This document shows, piece after piece, positions 1 to 7,949 of a DNA stretch of 10,633 nucleotides. The stretch comes from Gp6-AA40 sp050742535. GTDB lineage: Bacteria > Acidobacteriota > Vicinamibacteria > Vicinamibacterales > UBA2999. The notes beneath the pieces were generated by a model. That model did no database searches, had not been told where the DNA came from, and was given only the letters and a program-made list of their open reading frames with translations. The stretch lies in the NCBI GenBank assembly GCA_050742535.1, contig JBOGIQ010000204.1, positions 1 through 10,633 of the forward strand, written 5' to 3'. Made by a program: the position numbers and the translations under genes. Every line of letters starts with the position of its first letter. The stretch's first letter is position 1.

Positions 1-510
1 CCCCTCCATCGTCGCAAGGACGTGCCTGGCAAGCGCCGCACGATCGACGTCCGGCGGCAATCGGCCGGAGGCTTCGTCCAGCAGCGCCTGGACCGCCTGG
101 GACCAGGCATCGAAGTTGTCCGTGAGAAGCGGGCGTGCGCGTGGGTGATTGTTCGAAACCTCGAGCGCGAGATTGCCGATCGGGCATCCGAGCTCGAAGC
201 CTGTCTGCTCGAGCAGACGCCGGTAGCCATCGAGCAGCGAGAACAGCCGCTCGACGGGGTCGGACGCGCGTTCGTAGGCAGGCTTCAGCACGTGCGACTC
301 GAGCATGCCGCGGTAGTTCTCCAGCACGGCGGCGAGGAGGTCCTCCTTGCTGGGAAAGAAGTGGTACAGGCTGCCGCTTTTCGCTTCCGCGGCCTTGAGA
401 ATCTGAGAGATTCCCGTCGCGGTATACCCTTGACGGAAGAAGAGCTGCCGGGCGGCCTCGACGATGCGCTCCCGAGTTATAGGCCTGAAATCACTTGATT
501 GGTCGTTCAA
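1..510 (-). CDS. TetR/AcrR-family transcriptional regulator, partial (C-terminus off the window)
   Basis: A one-component DNA-binding repressor, cytoplasmic, of the TetR fold; the ligand is unknown. The 170 visible residues open with MNDQSSDFRPITRERIVEAA. A classic TetR helix-turn-helix follows at about residues 24-57, including the strongly conserved GSLYHFFPSKEDLL stretch. The ligand-binding half holds the motif LGCPIGNLALE, which recurs in TetR C-terminal domains. Known family members run to roughly 190-200 residues, so perhaps 20-30 residues are missing past the left edge. The start is a TTG at 510-508: it is the only standard start codon in this frame between the HTH and the in-frame TGA upstream. 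The gene lies downstream of the VWFA gene on the same strand but is separated from it by two hairpins, and it has its own promoter and a perfect palindrome just before the start. It is probably autoregulated. Family assignment is firm; target genes are unknown and may lie to the left. Confidence 0.93.
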   Translation of the reverse strand, partial: MNDQSSDFRPITRERIVEAARQLFFRQGYTATGISQILKAAEAKSGSLYHFFPSKEDLLAAVLENYRGMLESHVLKPAYERASDPVERLFSLLDGYRRLLEQTGFELGCPIGNLALEVSNNHPRARPLLTDNFDAWSQAVQALLDEASGRLPPDVDRAALARHVLATMEG

Positions 511-522
511 CTCAGGCCTGAG
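511..522. promoter_or_regulatory. Perfect 12-bp palindrome, candidate TetR operator
   Basis: The sequence CTCAGGCCTGAG is an exact inverted repeat that ends one base before the TTG start of the TetR gene and touches the candidate -10 element. A second copy of its core, AGGCCTGA, lies 33 bp away at 481-488 inside the first codons. TetR proteins usually bind palindromes that overlap their own promoter, so autorepression is the simplest reading. That reading is inference from position and symmetry. Confidence 0.5.
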
Positions 523-550
523 ATTACGTCCAGATCCGTCGCCGTGTCAA
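521..550 (-). promoter_or_regulatory. Candidate housekeeping promoter of the TetR gene
   Basis: On the minus strand an exact consensus -35 hexamer TTGACA (550-545) is followed after 18 bp by TAATCT (526-521), a weak -10 match. Transcription would start near 514, inside the palindrome and only a few bases before the TTG start codon, giving an almost leaderless mRNA. The -35 match is striking in this GC-rich DNA; the -10 is only 3 of 6. Confidence 0.45.
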
Positions 551-563
551 TCGCTTCGGAAAT

Positions 564-598
564 GAACCCGTCGCGGGTTCCTGACGGATCTCGTCAGG
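564..598 (-). terminator. Two adjoining hairpins at the end of the VWFA gene
   Basis: Two perfect 7-bp stems stand almost end to end: CCTGACG/CGTCAGG with a 5-base loop (580-598), which includes the TGA stop codon of the VWFA gene, and GAACCCG/CGGGTTC with a 3-base loop (564-580). No strong U-run follows on the minus strand, so this is not a textbook intrinsic terminator. The position between two same-strand genes still suggests a transcript end or an RNA-stabilising structure. Confidence 0.4.
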
Positions 599-2693
599 GA
601 ACGATGAGGACGGACGACTGCCAGAAGGCCGCCTTCTGGGCAGTCGTGTCGAGCACCGTGATCTGTACCGTGTATTCACCGGGCGGAAGGTCGTCGAGCG
701 GCACGGCGAGCTTGATCGGCACTGCCTTCGAGGTCGCGTCGAGGCCGTCGGCGATGACGCGAGCTGGCAGCTGAAACACACGATCGGATCCGCGATTGAA
801 CGTGACGAACGCGGCGAGCGGCTGCGTCGCGGCCGCCTCGCGTTCGTAGGCCTGCAGGTAGATGTAGAGGTCGCGGCTCCTGCTGAAGACGCGCGTGATG
901 CTGGGAATCAGCTTGTAGCCGTCCTCGATGAGCGGGTTGGCGATTTGCGCGCGATCCTCCTTCGTCCGCCCTGCGTTGAAGAGCGCGTCCGACATCGCCA
1001 CGCGCTGTCCGCTCAGCACCACCGAGCTGATCGGCAGGCGCTCGGTTTCCAGGTTCAAGTTCGGCACGATGAAGTCCGCCTGGTACGTGCCCATGCGTCC
1101 GGTCTCGGCATTCCGCGCCAGGAACTTGATCGTGTACTCGCCCGGAATGAAGGTGAACCCGGCGTCGTACTGGACCGGGCTTGCCGCCAGCAGCGCGGCG
1201 GTCGCGCCCTTCAATCTGATCTCGGCTTTGTCGCGGATGTTGGCGATGATCGTGCCGTACTGATTCCTGACCTCCCCGATGAAGTCGATGAGCGTCCGAT
1301 CCGCGCCCGCCTTCTGGGCCAGCACCAGCTCGCTGCCCGGAATCTTCACCGCCAGCGGAACGAAGTACTCCGCCTTGTTGATCTGGAAGTAGTTCAGCTC
1401 CATCGCAATCGTCAGCTCGGTGATCGGGTCACCAAGCATCAGCGCTTCTTCGAGCTGTCGTTCCTTGTCGGCGGCGCTGAACTTTGCGAACTCCTTGTCC
1501 GCGTAATACGCCTCGTTGTACGCGAGCCGTCCCTCAGGCCGATTCTTCAGCGTGACCTTCACCCGTCGCAGGCGCCCGTCTTTCGCCGTGTTCGTCGGGT
1601 AGTAGCCGAGGATGTAATAGCTGGGCGTGCCGCGCTGCGCCTCGACGATACCCATGGACAGATCGTTGTAATCGAGCAGCGCCTTGCCACCCGTGTCCGC
1701 GGCCAGCGTGTACATGCCGTCCTGCGAACGCTGGAATCCGCGCATCATCGCCATGGCGGTGGCGCCCGTGTACATGCCGATACCGCCGGGCGACCGCCTG
1801 CTCGCATCACCCATCGGCGGCATCCCCACCAGCCCGCGCGCGTCAACCGGATAGAACGCCACGCTTGCCCTGCGTGCCGCGTTCAGCGTCGCACGCAGCT
1901 GCGCCTGGTTGTCCGCGCCGCGCAGGTTCACGCCCGAGGTGAAGTCGACGAGCGCCTTCTTGCCGTCGATGATGCTCAGCATCTGGACTGCCGTCTGCAG
2001 CGCCGCGAGCTGGCGATCGGTGTTGAAGAGATTGAACTCGCCGCCGCTCTGCCCGAACAGATAGCTGCTGTCGTCCAGATCGTCGCCGTTCATGATCGCC
2101 CCGAGCAGTTCCAGCAATGACGCGCGATCGTCGGTGAAGTCCTGACGGACGCGAACCTCGCCTTCCGCGTAGGTCATCACCGCGATGAGATCCGCCGCGG
2201 TCATCTGCGTATTCACGAACCGCTGCGCCGCCTCGAGCGCCCGGAACCGTTCGGCGTCGCGCAGGCTCGGCATGTCGAAGAAGAAGGCCAGCAGCCGGCG
2301 ATCCTCGAAGCTCGTGTCTGCGGGAGCGATTGGGCGGATACGTGTCTGTTCGGTCGGCCGCAGCGTTGCCGGGACGGTCACGTTCGTGGCCGCCGACAGG
2401 ACGGTGTCGTCGAGCCGCTCGAACTCGAGCAGGCTGACGGTCTGCGGCGCAGTGTCCTCGGTGACCAGAAAATCGTCCGCGGTCAGGCCCTCGATCGGCC
2501 GGCCCGCCGGGTCGGTCACGGTGACGGTGATCACGCGAAGCGACGTGCCGCCGCGAAACGTCGGCGCCGGCTTGTCCTGCGCGAGGACCGTCGCGTAGTG
2601 TCCGCCTTCAGGCGGACCCAGAACGCACACCGCGACGACGAAGGCGGGAATCATCACGGTCCGCCTGAAGGCGGACACCACGTAGGCAGGCAT
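594..2693 (-). CDS. Secreted VWFA-related acidobacterial protein (TIGR03436-like)
   Basis: A predicted exported protein of 699 residues with an unusual signal peptide (about residues 1-38, hydrophobic core MIPAFVVAVCVL, probable cleavage after VLA-QD). A beta domain with the family hallmark ITVTVTDPAGRPIEGLTADD follows at about 51-95, then a von Willebrand factor A-like fold from about 134 (LLAFFFDMPSL), with ALVDFTSGV further on. The metal-binding DxSxS motif is degenerate: only the aspartate at 140 remains, so metal-dependent adhesion is doubtful. The ATG at 2693 overlaps the TGA of the TonB receptor gene (TGATG), which indicates translational coupling and a joint envelope role. A downstream ATG at 2654 is an alternative start that would shorten the n-region. 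An upstream extension of the frame is open but would lie over the receptor's coding sequence, so I reject it. The family is typical of Acidobacteria; its molecular function is unknown. Confidence 0.85.
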   Translation of the reverse strand: MPAYVVSAFRRTVMIPAFVVAVCVLGPPEGGHYATVLAQDKPAPTFRGGTSLRVITVTVTDPAGRPIEGLTADDFLVTEDTAPQTVSLLEFERLDDTVLSAATNVTVPATLRPTEQTRIRPIAPADTSFEDRRLLAFFFDMPSLRDAERFRALEAAQRFVNTQMTAADLIAVMTYAEGEVRVRQDFTDDRASLLELLGAIMNGDDLDDSSYLFGQSGGEFNLFNTDRQLAALQTAVQMLSIIDGKKALVDFTSGVNLRGADNQAQLRATLNAARRASVAFYPVDARGLVGMPPMGDASRRSPGGIGMYTGATAMAMMRGFQRSQDGMYTLAADTGGKALLDYNDLSMGIVEAQRGTPSYYILGYYPTNTAKDGRLRRVKVTLKNRPEGRLAYNEAYYADKEFAKFSAADKERQLEEALMLGDPITELTIAMELNYFQINKAEYFVPLAVKIPGSELVLAQKAGADRTLIDFIGEVRNQYGTIIANIRDKAEIRLKGATAALLAASPVQYDAGFTFIPGEYTIKFLARNAETGRMGTYQADFIVPNLNLETERLPISSVVLSGQRVAMSDALFNAGRTKEDRAQIANPLIEDGYKLIPSITRVFSRSRDLYIYLQAYEREAAATQPLAAFVTFNRGSDRVFQLPARVIADGLDATSKAVPIKLAVPLDDLPPGEYTVQITVLDTTAQKAAFWQSSVLIVP
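2595..2681. repeat. Pair of inverted REP-like palindromes inside the VWFA signal-peptide coding region
   Basis: Two near-identical 24-bp copies (2595-2618 and 2658-2681) face each other across 39 bp. Each is itself a palindrome around GTCCGCCTTCAGGCGGAC. They differ by one base at one flank (GTAGTG versus GTGGTG). Read on the minus strand the right copy encodes VSAFRRT and the left copy encodes GPPEGGHY, both in frame. The arrangement resembles the BIME organisation of REP elements. Confidence 0.8.
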
Positions 2694-5596
2694 CAGAAAT
2701 TCAGCCGGATCATCGGCTGCACCGTACGCATTCCATTCGCCCTCGTAGGCAGGCCGAACTGCGTGCTGCCGACCAGCGTGTCCCAGCTCGGATACGTCAC
2801 CCGGTTCAGCAGGTTGGTCACGTCCACACGGAACTCCAGGCTTCTGCGCTGGTTGAAGCGGAAGGATCGCGCGAACGACGCGTTCAGCTCGAACTGAGAT
2901 GGTCCTCTGATCGAATTGCGGCCGGCATTCCCCCACTGCCCGAGTGCAGGCGCAATAAACGCCGCGGGATTGACGTGCCGCCCATCGACGTCCACGTTGA
3001 CAGGCGCCCCTGTCGTGTCGGGCCTAAGACTTCCCGTGATGCCCGTTCCACGCACGGGCGCGAGAAGCACCGGCGACAGGGGCGTTCCAGTGCCGACCGT
3101 CACCTGCGCGCTCATCGTCCACTGGGCGAAGAGCTTTTCGCGCCAGCTGCCGGAGAACAGGCCACCGCGAGCGAGGAACCCGCTCGTGAACTGTGCCTGT
3201 ACCTGCAACTGGTGACGGCGGTCGAAGTTCGAGGGTCCCCACTCAGCGCCCGGATCGAGCCAGTTCTGCGCGATGAGATACCCGCCCAGCCCGGCATCGT
3301 CCTCCGCCTTCGCGACGGTGTAGCTCGCGCCGGCTTCGAACCCGTTGCGCTGACGACGACGAAGGTCGAGGGTCAACCCGTGCCGTCGAGAGGAGCCGTT
3401 CGAGCTGAGATACACGAAGCCCACAGGGCAACCGAGGCAGGAGATGTCCGCGCCTGCCGGGTAGGTGTTTGGGACGATCCGCTGTGGAATGTGCGTGCCT
3501 GTGATCCCGAGGTAGGTGACGGTGGCCTGCATTGCCGCAGGCAGGTCATGCTGGACCGACGCCATCCAGTTGTGCGCCTCGCCCACGCGGTAAAACGGAT
3601 CAACTGCAAAGGTCGTCGCCGTTACGCCGGGAGAGCCACGGAAGCCATCCGCCAGCGTCAGCGGGTTCTCGGCTGAGTTCTGGACGCTCAGACTCTTCGA
3701 CAGCGGCGACTGCTGCGCCATCTGATCGGCGATCGCGCGGTAGACCGAGGTCTCGCGATACAGCCCATAGCTCGCGCGAATGACCATCGACGACGTATAT
3801 GAGGGGCGATATGCCAGCGCCAGCCGCGGTTGAATGCCGCCGCGGTCCGGTCGAATCAGTGATTGCTCGGAGGCACCGGCCACTACGGGCGTCGCGGCCG
3901 CGAAGCCGGGCGCGATATCGAGGTTGACGAGGCGACCGAAGCGCTCCGTGATCGGCGATTCGTATTCCCAGCGCACACCGGCCGTCAGCGTCAGCGACGG
4001 AGTGACACGGAAGTCGTCTGTCACGAACAGGCTGGCCAGCGATTGCCGGAAATACTTGTCGGCGTTGCCAAACGCGATCGAACTTGCGGACGGAATGCCG
4101 AGCAGGAAGTCGGCGAAATCACTGCCGGTTTCTGCGCCGGTGAATGTGAACGTGCCGCGCGCGTCGCGCTGCGAGAAGAGGTCGAATCGCTGCCGCGCGT
4201 AGTCGCCGCCGGCGTCGAGCACGTGGCGCCCGAGAATGAACTTGGAGGTGTAGCTGATGCGATTCGTGAACGTGCGGTCGTTCGCATAGGTCCCGCCGGC
4301 GAGGCGTGCGATGCCACTCGCGAACGCCAGCGCCGGCGGGCCCCAATTGCGGGGATCGCGGTCATTGCCGGCGATGCCCGCCTCGCCGGACACGTCCTCA
4401 CGACTGGAGTAATGAGGAACGGATTCGGCGACTCCACGACTGAACTCGTAGCGCAGCACACTCGAAATGCGCGGCGTGAAGCGATGCTGCCAGTTGACGG
4501 AGGCATTGATCGAGGAACCACGCGACGAGTCCGTGAACCCGAACAGATCCGCGTTTGCCGACCGCGTGCTCTGGGCGTTGAACAACCCCGACAGCTGCTC
4601 CTGGCCGATGCGAATGTTGTTGATCGCTGCCTGAACCGAATCGCCATGCGACGTACCGGCAATCGGCACCTGATAGTTGAATGGTCCGCCGTCGATATTG
4701 GGAGGCGGATACAGCGCGAGCAGCGCGCGTGCCTGGGGGCTGATCCGATCGGGCGGGATGAGGCCGCCCGCGAACGGCACTCCAGTGAGAGGATCGACAA
4801 GCGGCCGCGCCGACGCCGAAAAGTCTCCGGCTCGCTCGGCCTCTGTCGGCACGCGCCCGGTCCCGATCGACGCGCTCGTGTTCTGCGTACGGGAGTAGGT
4901 CGCGGTAAACGCGCCCATTCGGAACAGCTTCGGAATCTGCAGTGGCCCGCCGATTGTGAACGCTCCCTGGACCCGGCCGTACGAGGGCTGCCGCACGTCG
5001 AGGCCCGTGACGGAAAAAGGCCGGGCGTCGAAGAGCGAGCTGTTCCCGGAGAACATGGTCTGCATGCGGTATGGCGATGCCCTGTTCTGACGGTTGTTGC
5101 CGAACGCACGCTGCAACCCCAGGTTCGTGGCAGCGCCGTTGACGACGCTGCCGTTGATCAGCAGTCCTTCGATGGCAGGCTTGGGCGTCTCGGCGCTGGT
5201 ATCGCTGGAGGCGGCGGTGGGGGGAATCGCTTTCGGAAAGCCACTCGACGCCTGGCCGCGGATTTCCGAGAGAGCGAGCATCCGGAGAGTCCACTCGGTT
5301 GACGCGCTCTCGGGTGCGACAGACACGTCGCGCCGCGCGGTTTCGAAGCCCGGCATCTCCACCTGGATCGTCCAGGTCCCGTCAGCCAGGTCAGGAAGGA
5401 CGTAACGCCCCTGCGGATCCGTCAGCACGCGATGCGTCGTCTCTCCTCGCGTCGCCTGCACGGACGCCCCATGTACCGGCACCTCGCCGAATTTCACCTG
5501 TCCCTGGTGATCCGATGCGCGAAGCACCAGCTGCCCAGCGAGCAGAGCGATGAGGACCCCGGTTGTAATGCGTGTGGAACGACGGCCGATTGGCAT
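2693..5596 (-). CDS. TonB-dependent receptor-like outer-membrane protein with N-terminal carboxypeptidase-regulatory domain (Oar-like)
   Basis: A 967-residue predicted outer-membrane beta-barrel. A signal peptide (about 1-28, core GVLIALLAGQLVL) precedes a carboxypeptidase-regulatory/CNA-B-like beta-sandwich at about 31-95 (GASVQATRG, DPQGRYVLPDLADGTW). The segment at about 145-330 shows the hallmarks of the acidobacterial Oar-like family (IGGPLQIPK, RVPTEAERAGDFS, RISPQARALLALYPPPN). The rest reads as alternating barrel strands and ends in IRLNF, the usual aromatic C-terminus for barrel assembly. I see no STN signalling domain, so this is not a classical FecA transducer. The ATG at 5596 sits behind AAAGG, a modest ribosome site. 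It follows the FecR-TIGR03435 gene after 84 bp that hold a hairpin and a candidate ECF promoter, and it overlaps the VWFA start by one base. The cargo is unknown; related proteins are thought to handle large polymers or act in adhesion. Confidence 0.88.
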   Translation of the reverse strand: MPIGRRSTRITTGVLIALLAGQLVLRASDHQGQVKFGEVPVHGASVQATRGETTHRVLTDPQGRYVLPDLADGTWTIQVEMPGFETARRDVSVAPESASTEWTLRMLALSEIRGQASSGFPKAIPPTAASSDTSAETPKPAIEGLLINGSVVNGAATNLGLQRAFGNNRQNRASPYRMQTMFSGNSSLFDARPFSVTGLDVRQPSYGRVQGAFTIGGPLQIPKLFRMGAFTATYSRTQNTSASIGTGRVPTEAERAGDFSASARPLVDPLTGVPFAGGLIPPDRISPQARALLALYPPPNIDGGPFNYQVPIAGTSHGDSVQAAINNIRIGQEQLSGLFNAQSTRSANADLFGFTDSSRGSSINASVNWQHRFTPRISSVLRYEFSRGVAESVPHYSSREDVSGEAGIAGNDRDPRNWGPPALAFASGIARLAGGTYANDRTFTNRISYTSKFILGRHVLDAGGDYARQRFDLFSQRDARGTFTFTGAETGSDFADFLLGIPSASSIAFGNADKYFRQSLASLFVTDDFRVTPSLTLTAGVRWEYESPITERFGRLVNLDIAPGFAAATPVVAGASEQSLIRPDRGGIQPRLALAYRPSYTSSMVIRASYGLYRETSVYRAIADQMAQQSPLSKSLSVQNSAENPLTLADGFRGSPGVTATTFAVDPFYRVGEAHNWMASVQHDLPAAMQATVTYLGITGTHIPQRIVPNTYPAGADISCLGCPVGFVYLSSNGSSRRHGLTLDLRRRQRNGFEAGASYTVAKAEDDAGLGGYLIAQNWLDPGAEWGPSNFDRRHQLQVQAQFTSGFLARGGLFSGSWREKLFAQWTMSAQVTVGTGTPLSPVLLAPVRGTGITGSLRPDTTGAPVNVDVDGRHVNPAAFIAPALGQWGNAGRNSIRGPSQFELNASFARSFRFNQRRSLEFRVDVTNLLNRVTYPSWDTLVGSTQFGLPTRANGMRTVQPMIRLNF

Positions 5597-5614
5597 GCCT
5601 TTGCCTACGTAGAA

Positions 5615-5640
5615 GACGCCAGAGTCCCGCGTTTGTTACA
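5615..5640 (-). promoter_or_regulatory. Candidate ECF-type promoter of the TonB receptor gene
   Basis: On the minus strand TGTAAC (5640-5635) is followed after 16 bp by CGTC (5618-5615). An AAC-containing -35 and a CGT-containing -10 are the known hallmark of many ECF sigma promoters. Transcription would begin near 5608, leaving a short leader of about 12 bases that contains AAAGG ahead of the ATG at 5596. The same spacing and a shared CTCTGGCGT block occur upstream of the ECF gene at 9751-10317. Confidence 0.5.
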
Positions 5641-5674
5641 GGCACCGCTGAAGCCGTGCCCTACGTACTCGTAG
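5641..5674. repeat. REP-like hairpin pair between the FecR-TIGR03435 and TonB receptor genes
   Basis: GGCACCGCTGAAGCCGTGCC (5641-5660) folds into arms GGCAC/GTGCC plus an inner GC/GC around TGAA, with one mismatch. Next to it CTACG-TACT-CGTAG (5661-5674) forms a second small stem. Both sit between the stop of the upstream gene and the -35 candidate, and could cap the upstream transcript. The central CTTCAG on the minus strand is shared with the other palindromes in the window. Confidence 0.5.
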
Positions 5675-5680
5675 AGGCCG

Positions 5681-7357
5681 TCAGTTCTCGGTGGGCCTCT
5701 GCGCCCGCTCGATGACCCAGGCGTCGAACGGCGCCCGTGCCTCCTCCAGCTCGAGGCCGATCGACGTGAGGACCTCGCGAAGGAATGGGGATCCCGAACC
5801 GAAACCGCCACCGCAACAACCGTAGCCCTCAAGAACCGTCATTTTGATGATTCGCTCGAACGACTTCTCGACTCCTGGCTGGACATAGTGAAAGTCGTAG
5901 CGGCCGGTCAACCCGGTCCGATCGAGAACGGGACGTTCCTCGAACCCAAACAGATGGTTCGCGAGATTCGTCATCGAGACATTGCGCGCCGACAGCTGTG
6001 CTCCGAAGTTTCCGCCGAGCACCGTGATGCCTCCGTCTACGGGGGGAGGAAGATCGGCCACCGCCGTGGCCTTCCCGTCGGGACCACGCCTCACGATCGT
6101 GACCTTCGATCCGCCCCAGCGATCGGGCGTCAGCGGGATCGACCCGTTGAACTTCGGGCCATCCTTTCCGACTTTCAGCAGATAGACCGGGACCTCTCTG
6201 GTCTCGCGGCGGATGACCCAGCCAAAGCGATCAGCGAGCATCGTCCGCAGCATCTGTTGCAGGGCTGGATCCGTGAGAGTGGGCGTGCGCGTGAAGACGC
6301 CTTCCGGGATCGCGGCGACAACGTCCCACGGGTCGGTCCTGATCCAGTCCGGCCCACCAGCCAGAAGACCCATCTCCGTCAGCGTGCCGCAGCGCAGGTC
6401 GGGCCGCCGGTCGGGCAATCCCGCAATCGGCAACGGGAGCGTGTACGCCGCGAGATGCAGGAGCGTGATTCTGGTGGCCGCAAATCGTCTCGGATCGATC
6501 TGATACGAGTAGCCGAACGAGTCGAAGACACAACCGCTTGCCGCCGGACGCGAATTCAGTCCCCCTCCTCCTCCACCACGTGCTCCAGGTATGACCACCG
6601 CCGGACCACTCGGCCGAATGGAGACGACCTCAAACGCATCGCGTCGTGCAGCAGGTTGGTTCGGCGGGACGATCGCCGGCGGCACCACCGATGACTGCTG
6701 CAGCAAAGCCGACAGCCCAGCCGCATTCCGGCTCCACGCTATTGCTTCTCTGACCGGCCGTTCGATCAGCGACGGATCGGTTGCCACCTGCTCTCCTGGC
6801 AGGAGTTTCTGCTCCGTCGAGCCCTGCTGCACGCGTACTTCGCCCTCGATCACCGCCACTCGTGAACCCTGTTCGTCGGCGCTGACGAGAAAGACCGTCC
6901 CCACCACGGAGACCGTCATGTCTTTCGTCTGCACGTAGAGATGTCCGGTACGCTGTTCCGCCGCGTTGACGATGATGCCGCCCGCGTTCAAACGAATCCG
7001 CAAGCCGTCGTCCGCGCGATCGAGCGAGAGATCCGTGTGCGAGCGCATCTCGATGCGCGACCCGTCAACGAGCGCCAGCACCGCGCCACGATCACCATCG
7101 GACTGGATCGTCTCCCCCTGGCGCACGGCGCCTTCCACGACGCGATACAGCGCGGTGGTCGCCGGGCGCCACACGACCGCCGCCCCGACTGTGAGCGCGA
7201 TCAGCACCGTCCCTGTAACAACGGCAAGCCGCGGTCTCTTGAAGAACAGGTGCCATCCGGGCGCGGCCATGGCCCTGTTATGCCGCTGCACCTCACGGAT
7301 GATCTGCAACTCGAGCCGGTCGATGAATTCGCCGCGGGGTTCATGTATGGGCTGCAT
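5681..7357 (-). CDS. FecR-domain / TIGR03435 fusion protein, membrane-anchored (copy 1)
   Basis: A 558-residue single-pass membrane protein. Residues 1-40 form a short cytoplasmic segment, 44-62 a transmembrane helix (LAVVTGTVLIALTVGAAVV), and about 69-195 a FecR domain (LALVDGSRIEMRSHTDLSL, SVVGTVFLV, VIEGEVRVQQG). A proline-rich linker leads to a TIGR03435 domain at about 241-558 (FEVVSIRPSG, GGPDWI, LADRFGWVIRRETREVPVYLL, RPVLDRTGLTGRYDF, ending RPTEN). Known FecR proteins hold or activate an ECF sigma factor across the inner membrane; TIGR03435 has no known function. The ATG at 7357 lies 5 bases after the stop of the ECF gene, with the ribosome site GGAAGGG in that gene's last codons, so the two are an operon. 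I infer that it is the sensor or anti-sigma partner of that sigma factor. A longer open frame upstream is rejected because it overlaps the sigma gene. The domain calls are firm; the role is inference. Confidence 0.9.
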   Translation of the reverse strand: MQPIHEPRGEFIDRLELQIIREVQRHNRAMAAPGWHLFFKRPRLAVVTGTVLIALTVGAAVVWRPATTALYRVVEGAVRQGETIQSDGDRGAVLALVDGSRIEMRSHTDLSLDRADDGLRIRLNAGGIIVNAAEQRTGHLYVQTKDMTVSVVGTVFLVSADEQGSRVAVIEGEVRVQQGSTEQKLLPGEQVATDPSLIERPVREAIAWSRNAAGLSALLQQSSVVPPAIVPPNQPAARRDAFEVVSIRPSGPAVVIPGARGGGGGGLNSRPAASGCVFDSFGYSYQIDPRRFAATRITLLHLAAYTLPLPIAGLPDRRPDLRCGTLTEMGLLAGGPDWIRTDPWDVVAAIPEGVFTRTPTLTDPALQQMLRTMLADRFGWVIRRETREVPVYLLKVGKDGPKFNGSIPLTPDRWGGSKVTIVRRGPDGKATAVADLPPPVDGGITVLGGNFGAQLSARNVSMTNLANHLFGFEERPVLDRTGLTGRYDFHYVQPGVEKSFERIIKMTVLEGYGCCGGGFGSGSPFLREVLTSIGLELEEARAPFDAWVIERAQRPTEN

Positions 7358-7362
7358 TGTCG

Positions 7363-7902
7363 TTACCCTTCCCTGCGCATTGCGTAGGGCATGTCCGCCG
7401 ATCGGCGGACGACGTGTGCGAGCGTCTTCTTCAGCTTTTCGCGGGCGCGTCTGAGCCTTCCTTCGACAGCGCGCGCCGACATCGAGCGCCGGCGGGCAAT
7501 CTCCTCGACGGTCTCGCCGTCGAAGTAGAACGCTTCGAGCAGCTCGGCATGGGACCGGGACAACTGCGTGAGCCCCCAGCCGACAACCGCGGCTGTCTCG
7601 GCCGTCACCGGCGAGAACCGTTCGTCCTCGATGTCGATGGAGGCCGGATCGATCGACTCCGGCCGCAGTTTTCGGAAGTGACTGACGAGCGTGTTGTGCG
7701 CGACGCGAAGCAGCCACGCCTGCGGCTCCCGGGGAAGGCCCTTGCGGGCCCAGTCGTCGAGCGCCCGCATCCAGACGTCCTGCACCAGGTCCTCGGCCAG
7801 GCCGGCATCGCCGCCGACCCGCCGTGAGACGTAGGCGTAGAGCGGGCGAATGGTCTGGCGATAGAGGAGAACCAGCTCCGATTCGGATAGCGGCCCGCTC
7901 AC
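7363..7902 (-). CDS. RNA polymerase ECF sigma factor (copy 1)
   Basis: A 179-residue group 4 sigma factor that would redirect RNA polymerase to envelope-response genes. Sigma2 spans about residues 12-80, with AGLAEDLVQDVWMRAL (region 2.2-like) and WLLRVAHNTLVSHFRK (region 2.4-like). Sigma4 spans about 111-161, with the helix-turn-helix ETVEEIARRRSMSARAVEGR and the tail LRRAREKLKK. The start is the GTG at 7902: it gives a normal family length just ahead of region 2. The frame stays open further upstream but there it only translates a palindromic repeat and the promoter region. There is no good Shine-Dalgarno before the GTG. The gene is followed after 5 bases by the FecR-TIGR03435 fusion, the usual sigma/regulator pairing. 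Its target promoters are unknown. Confidence 0.92.
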   Translation of the reverse strand: MSGPLSESELVLLYRQTIRPLYAYVSRRVGGDAGLAEDLVQDVWMRALDDWARKGLPREPQAWLLRVAHNTLVSHFRKLRPESIDPASIDIEDERFSPVTAETAAVVGWGLTQLSRSHAELLEAFYFDGETVEEIARRRSMSARAVEGRLRRAREKLKKTLAHVVRRSADMPYAMRREG

Positions 7903-7905
7903 ATC

Positions 7906-7934
7906 TTTATAGACGCTTGCGGGCCGCAAAAACC
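7906..7934 (-). promoter_or_regulatory. Possible promoter and dyad upstream of the copy-1 ECF gene
   Basis: On the minus strand the stretch before the GTG start holds GGGTTTTT, then the dyad TTGCGG-C-CCGCAA (7929-7917), then CGTCTATAAA (7915-7906). The CGTC could be an ECF -10, but the upstream element has no AAC and so differs from the other two ECF-type candidates here. If it is real, transcription would begin within a few bases of the GTG, which implies a leaderless mRNA. Support is weak. Confidence 0.25.
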
Positions 7935-7949
7935 CACGTTGTTTTTTAA

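Noticed and set aside
276..300. Sequence resembling the CTTCAG repeats inside the TetR gene
   Set aside because: There is no inverted-repeat arm, and the residues it encodes fit the TetR helix pattern, so the similarity is probably chance.
945..2120. Plus-strand open frame of 391 codons opposite the VWFA gene
   Set aside because: The composition is typical of an antisense frame (many Arg, His and Gln), with no start-site signal and no family motif.
2694..2936. N-terminal extension of the VWFA frame
   Set aside because: It overlaps the receptor's C-terminal coding region and lacks a signal peptide, whereas the TGATG start gives a proper export signal.
3863..5302. Long plus-strand open frame (479 codons) opposite the TonB receptor gene
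   Set aside because: It is arginine-rich with no recognisable domain, and is explained as a GC-rich antisense shadow of a well-supported gene.
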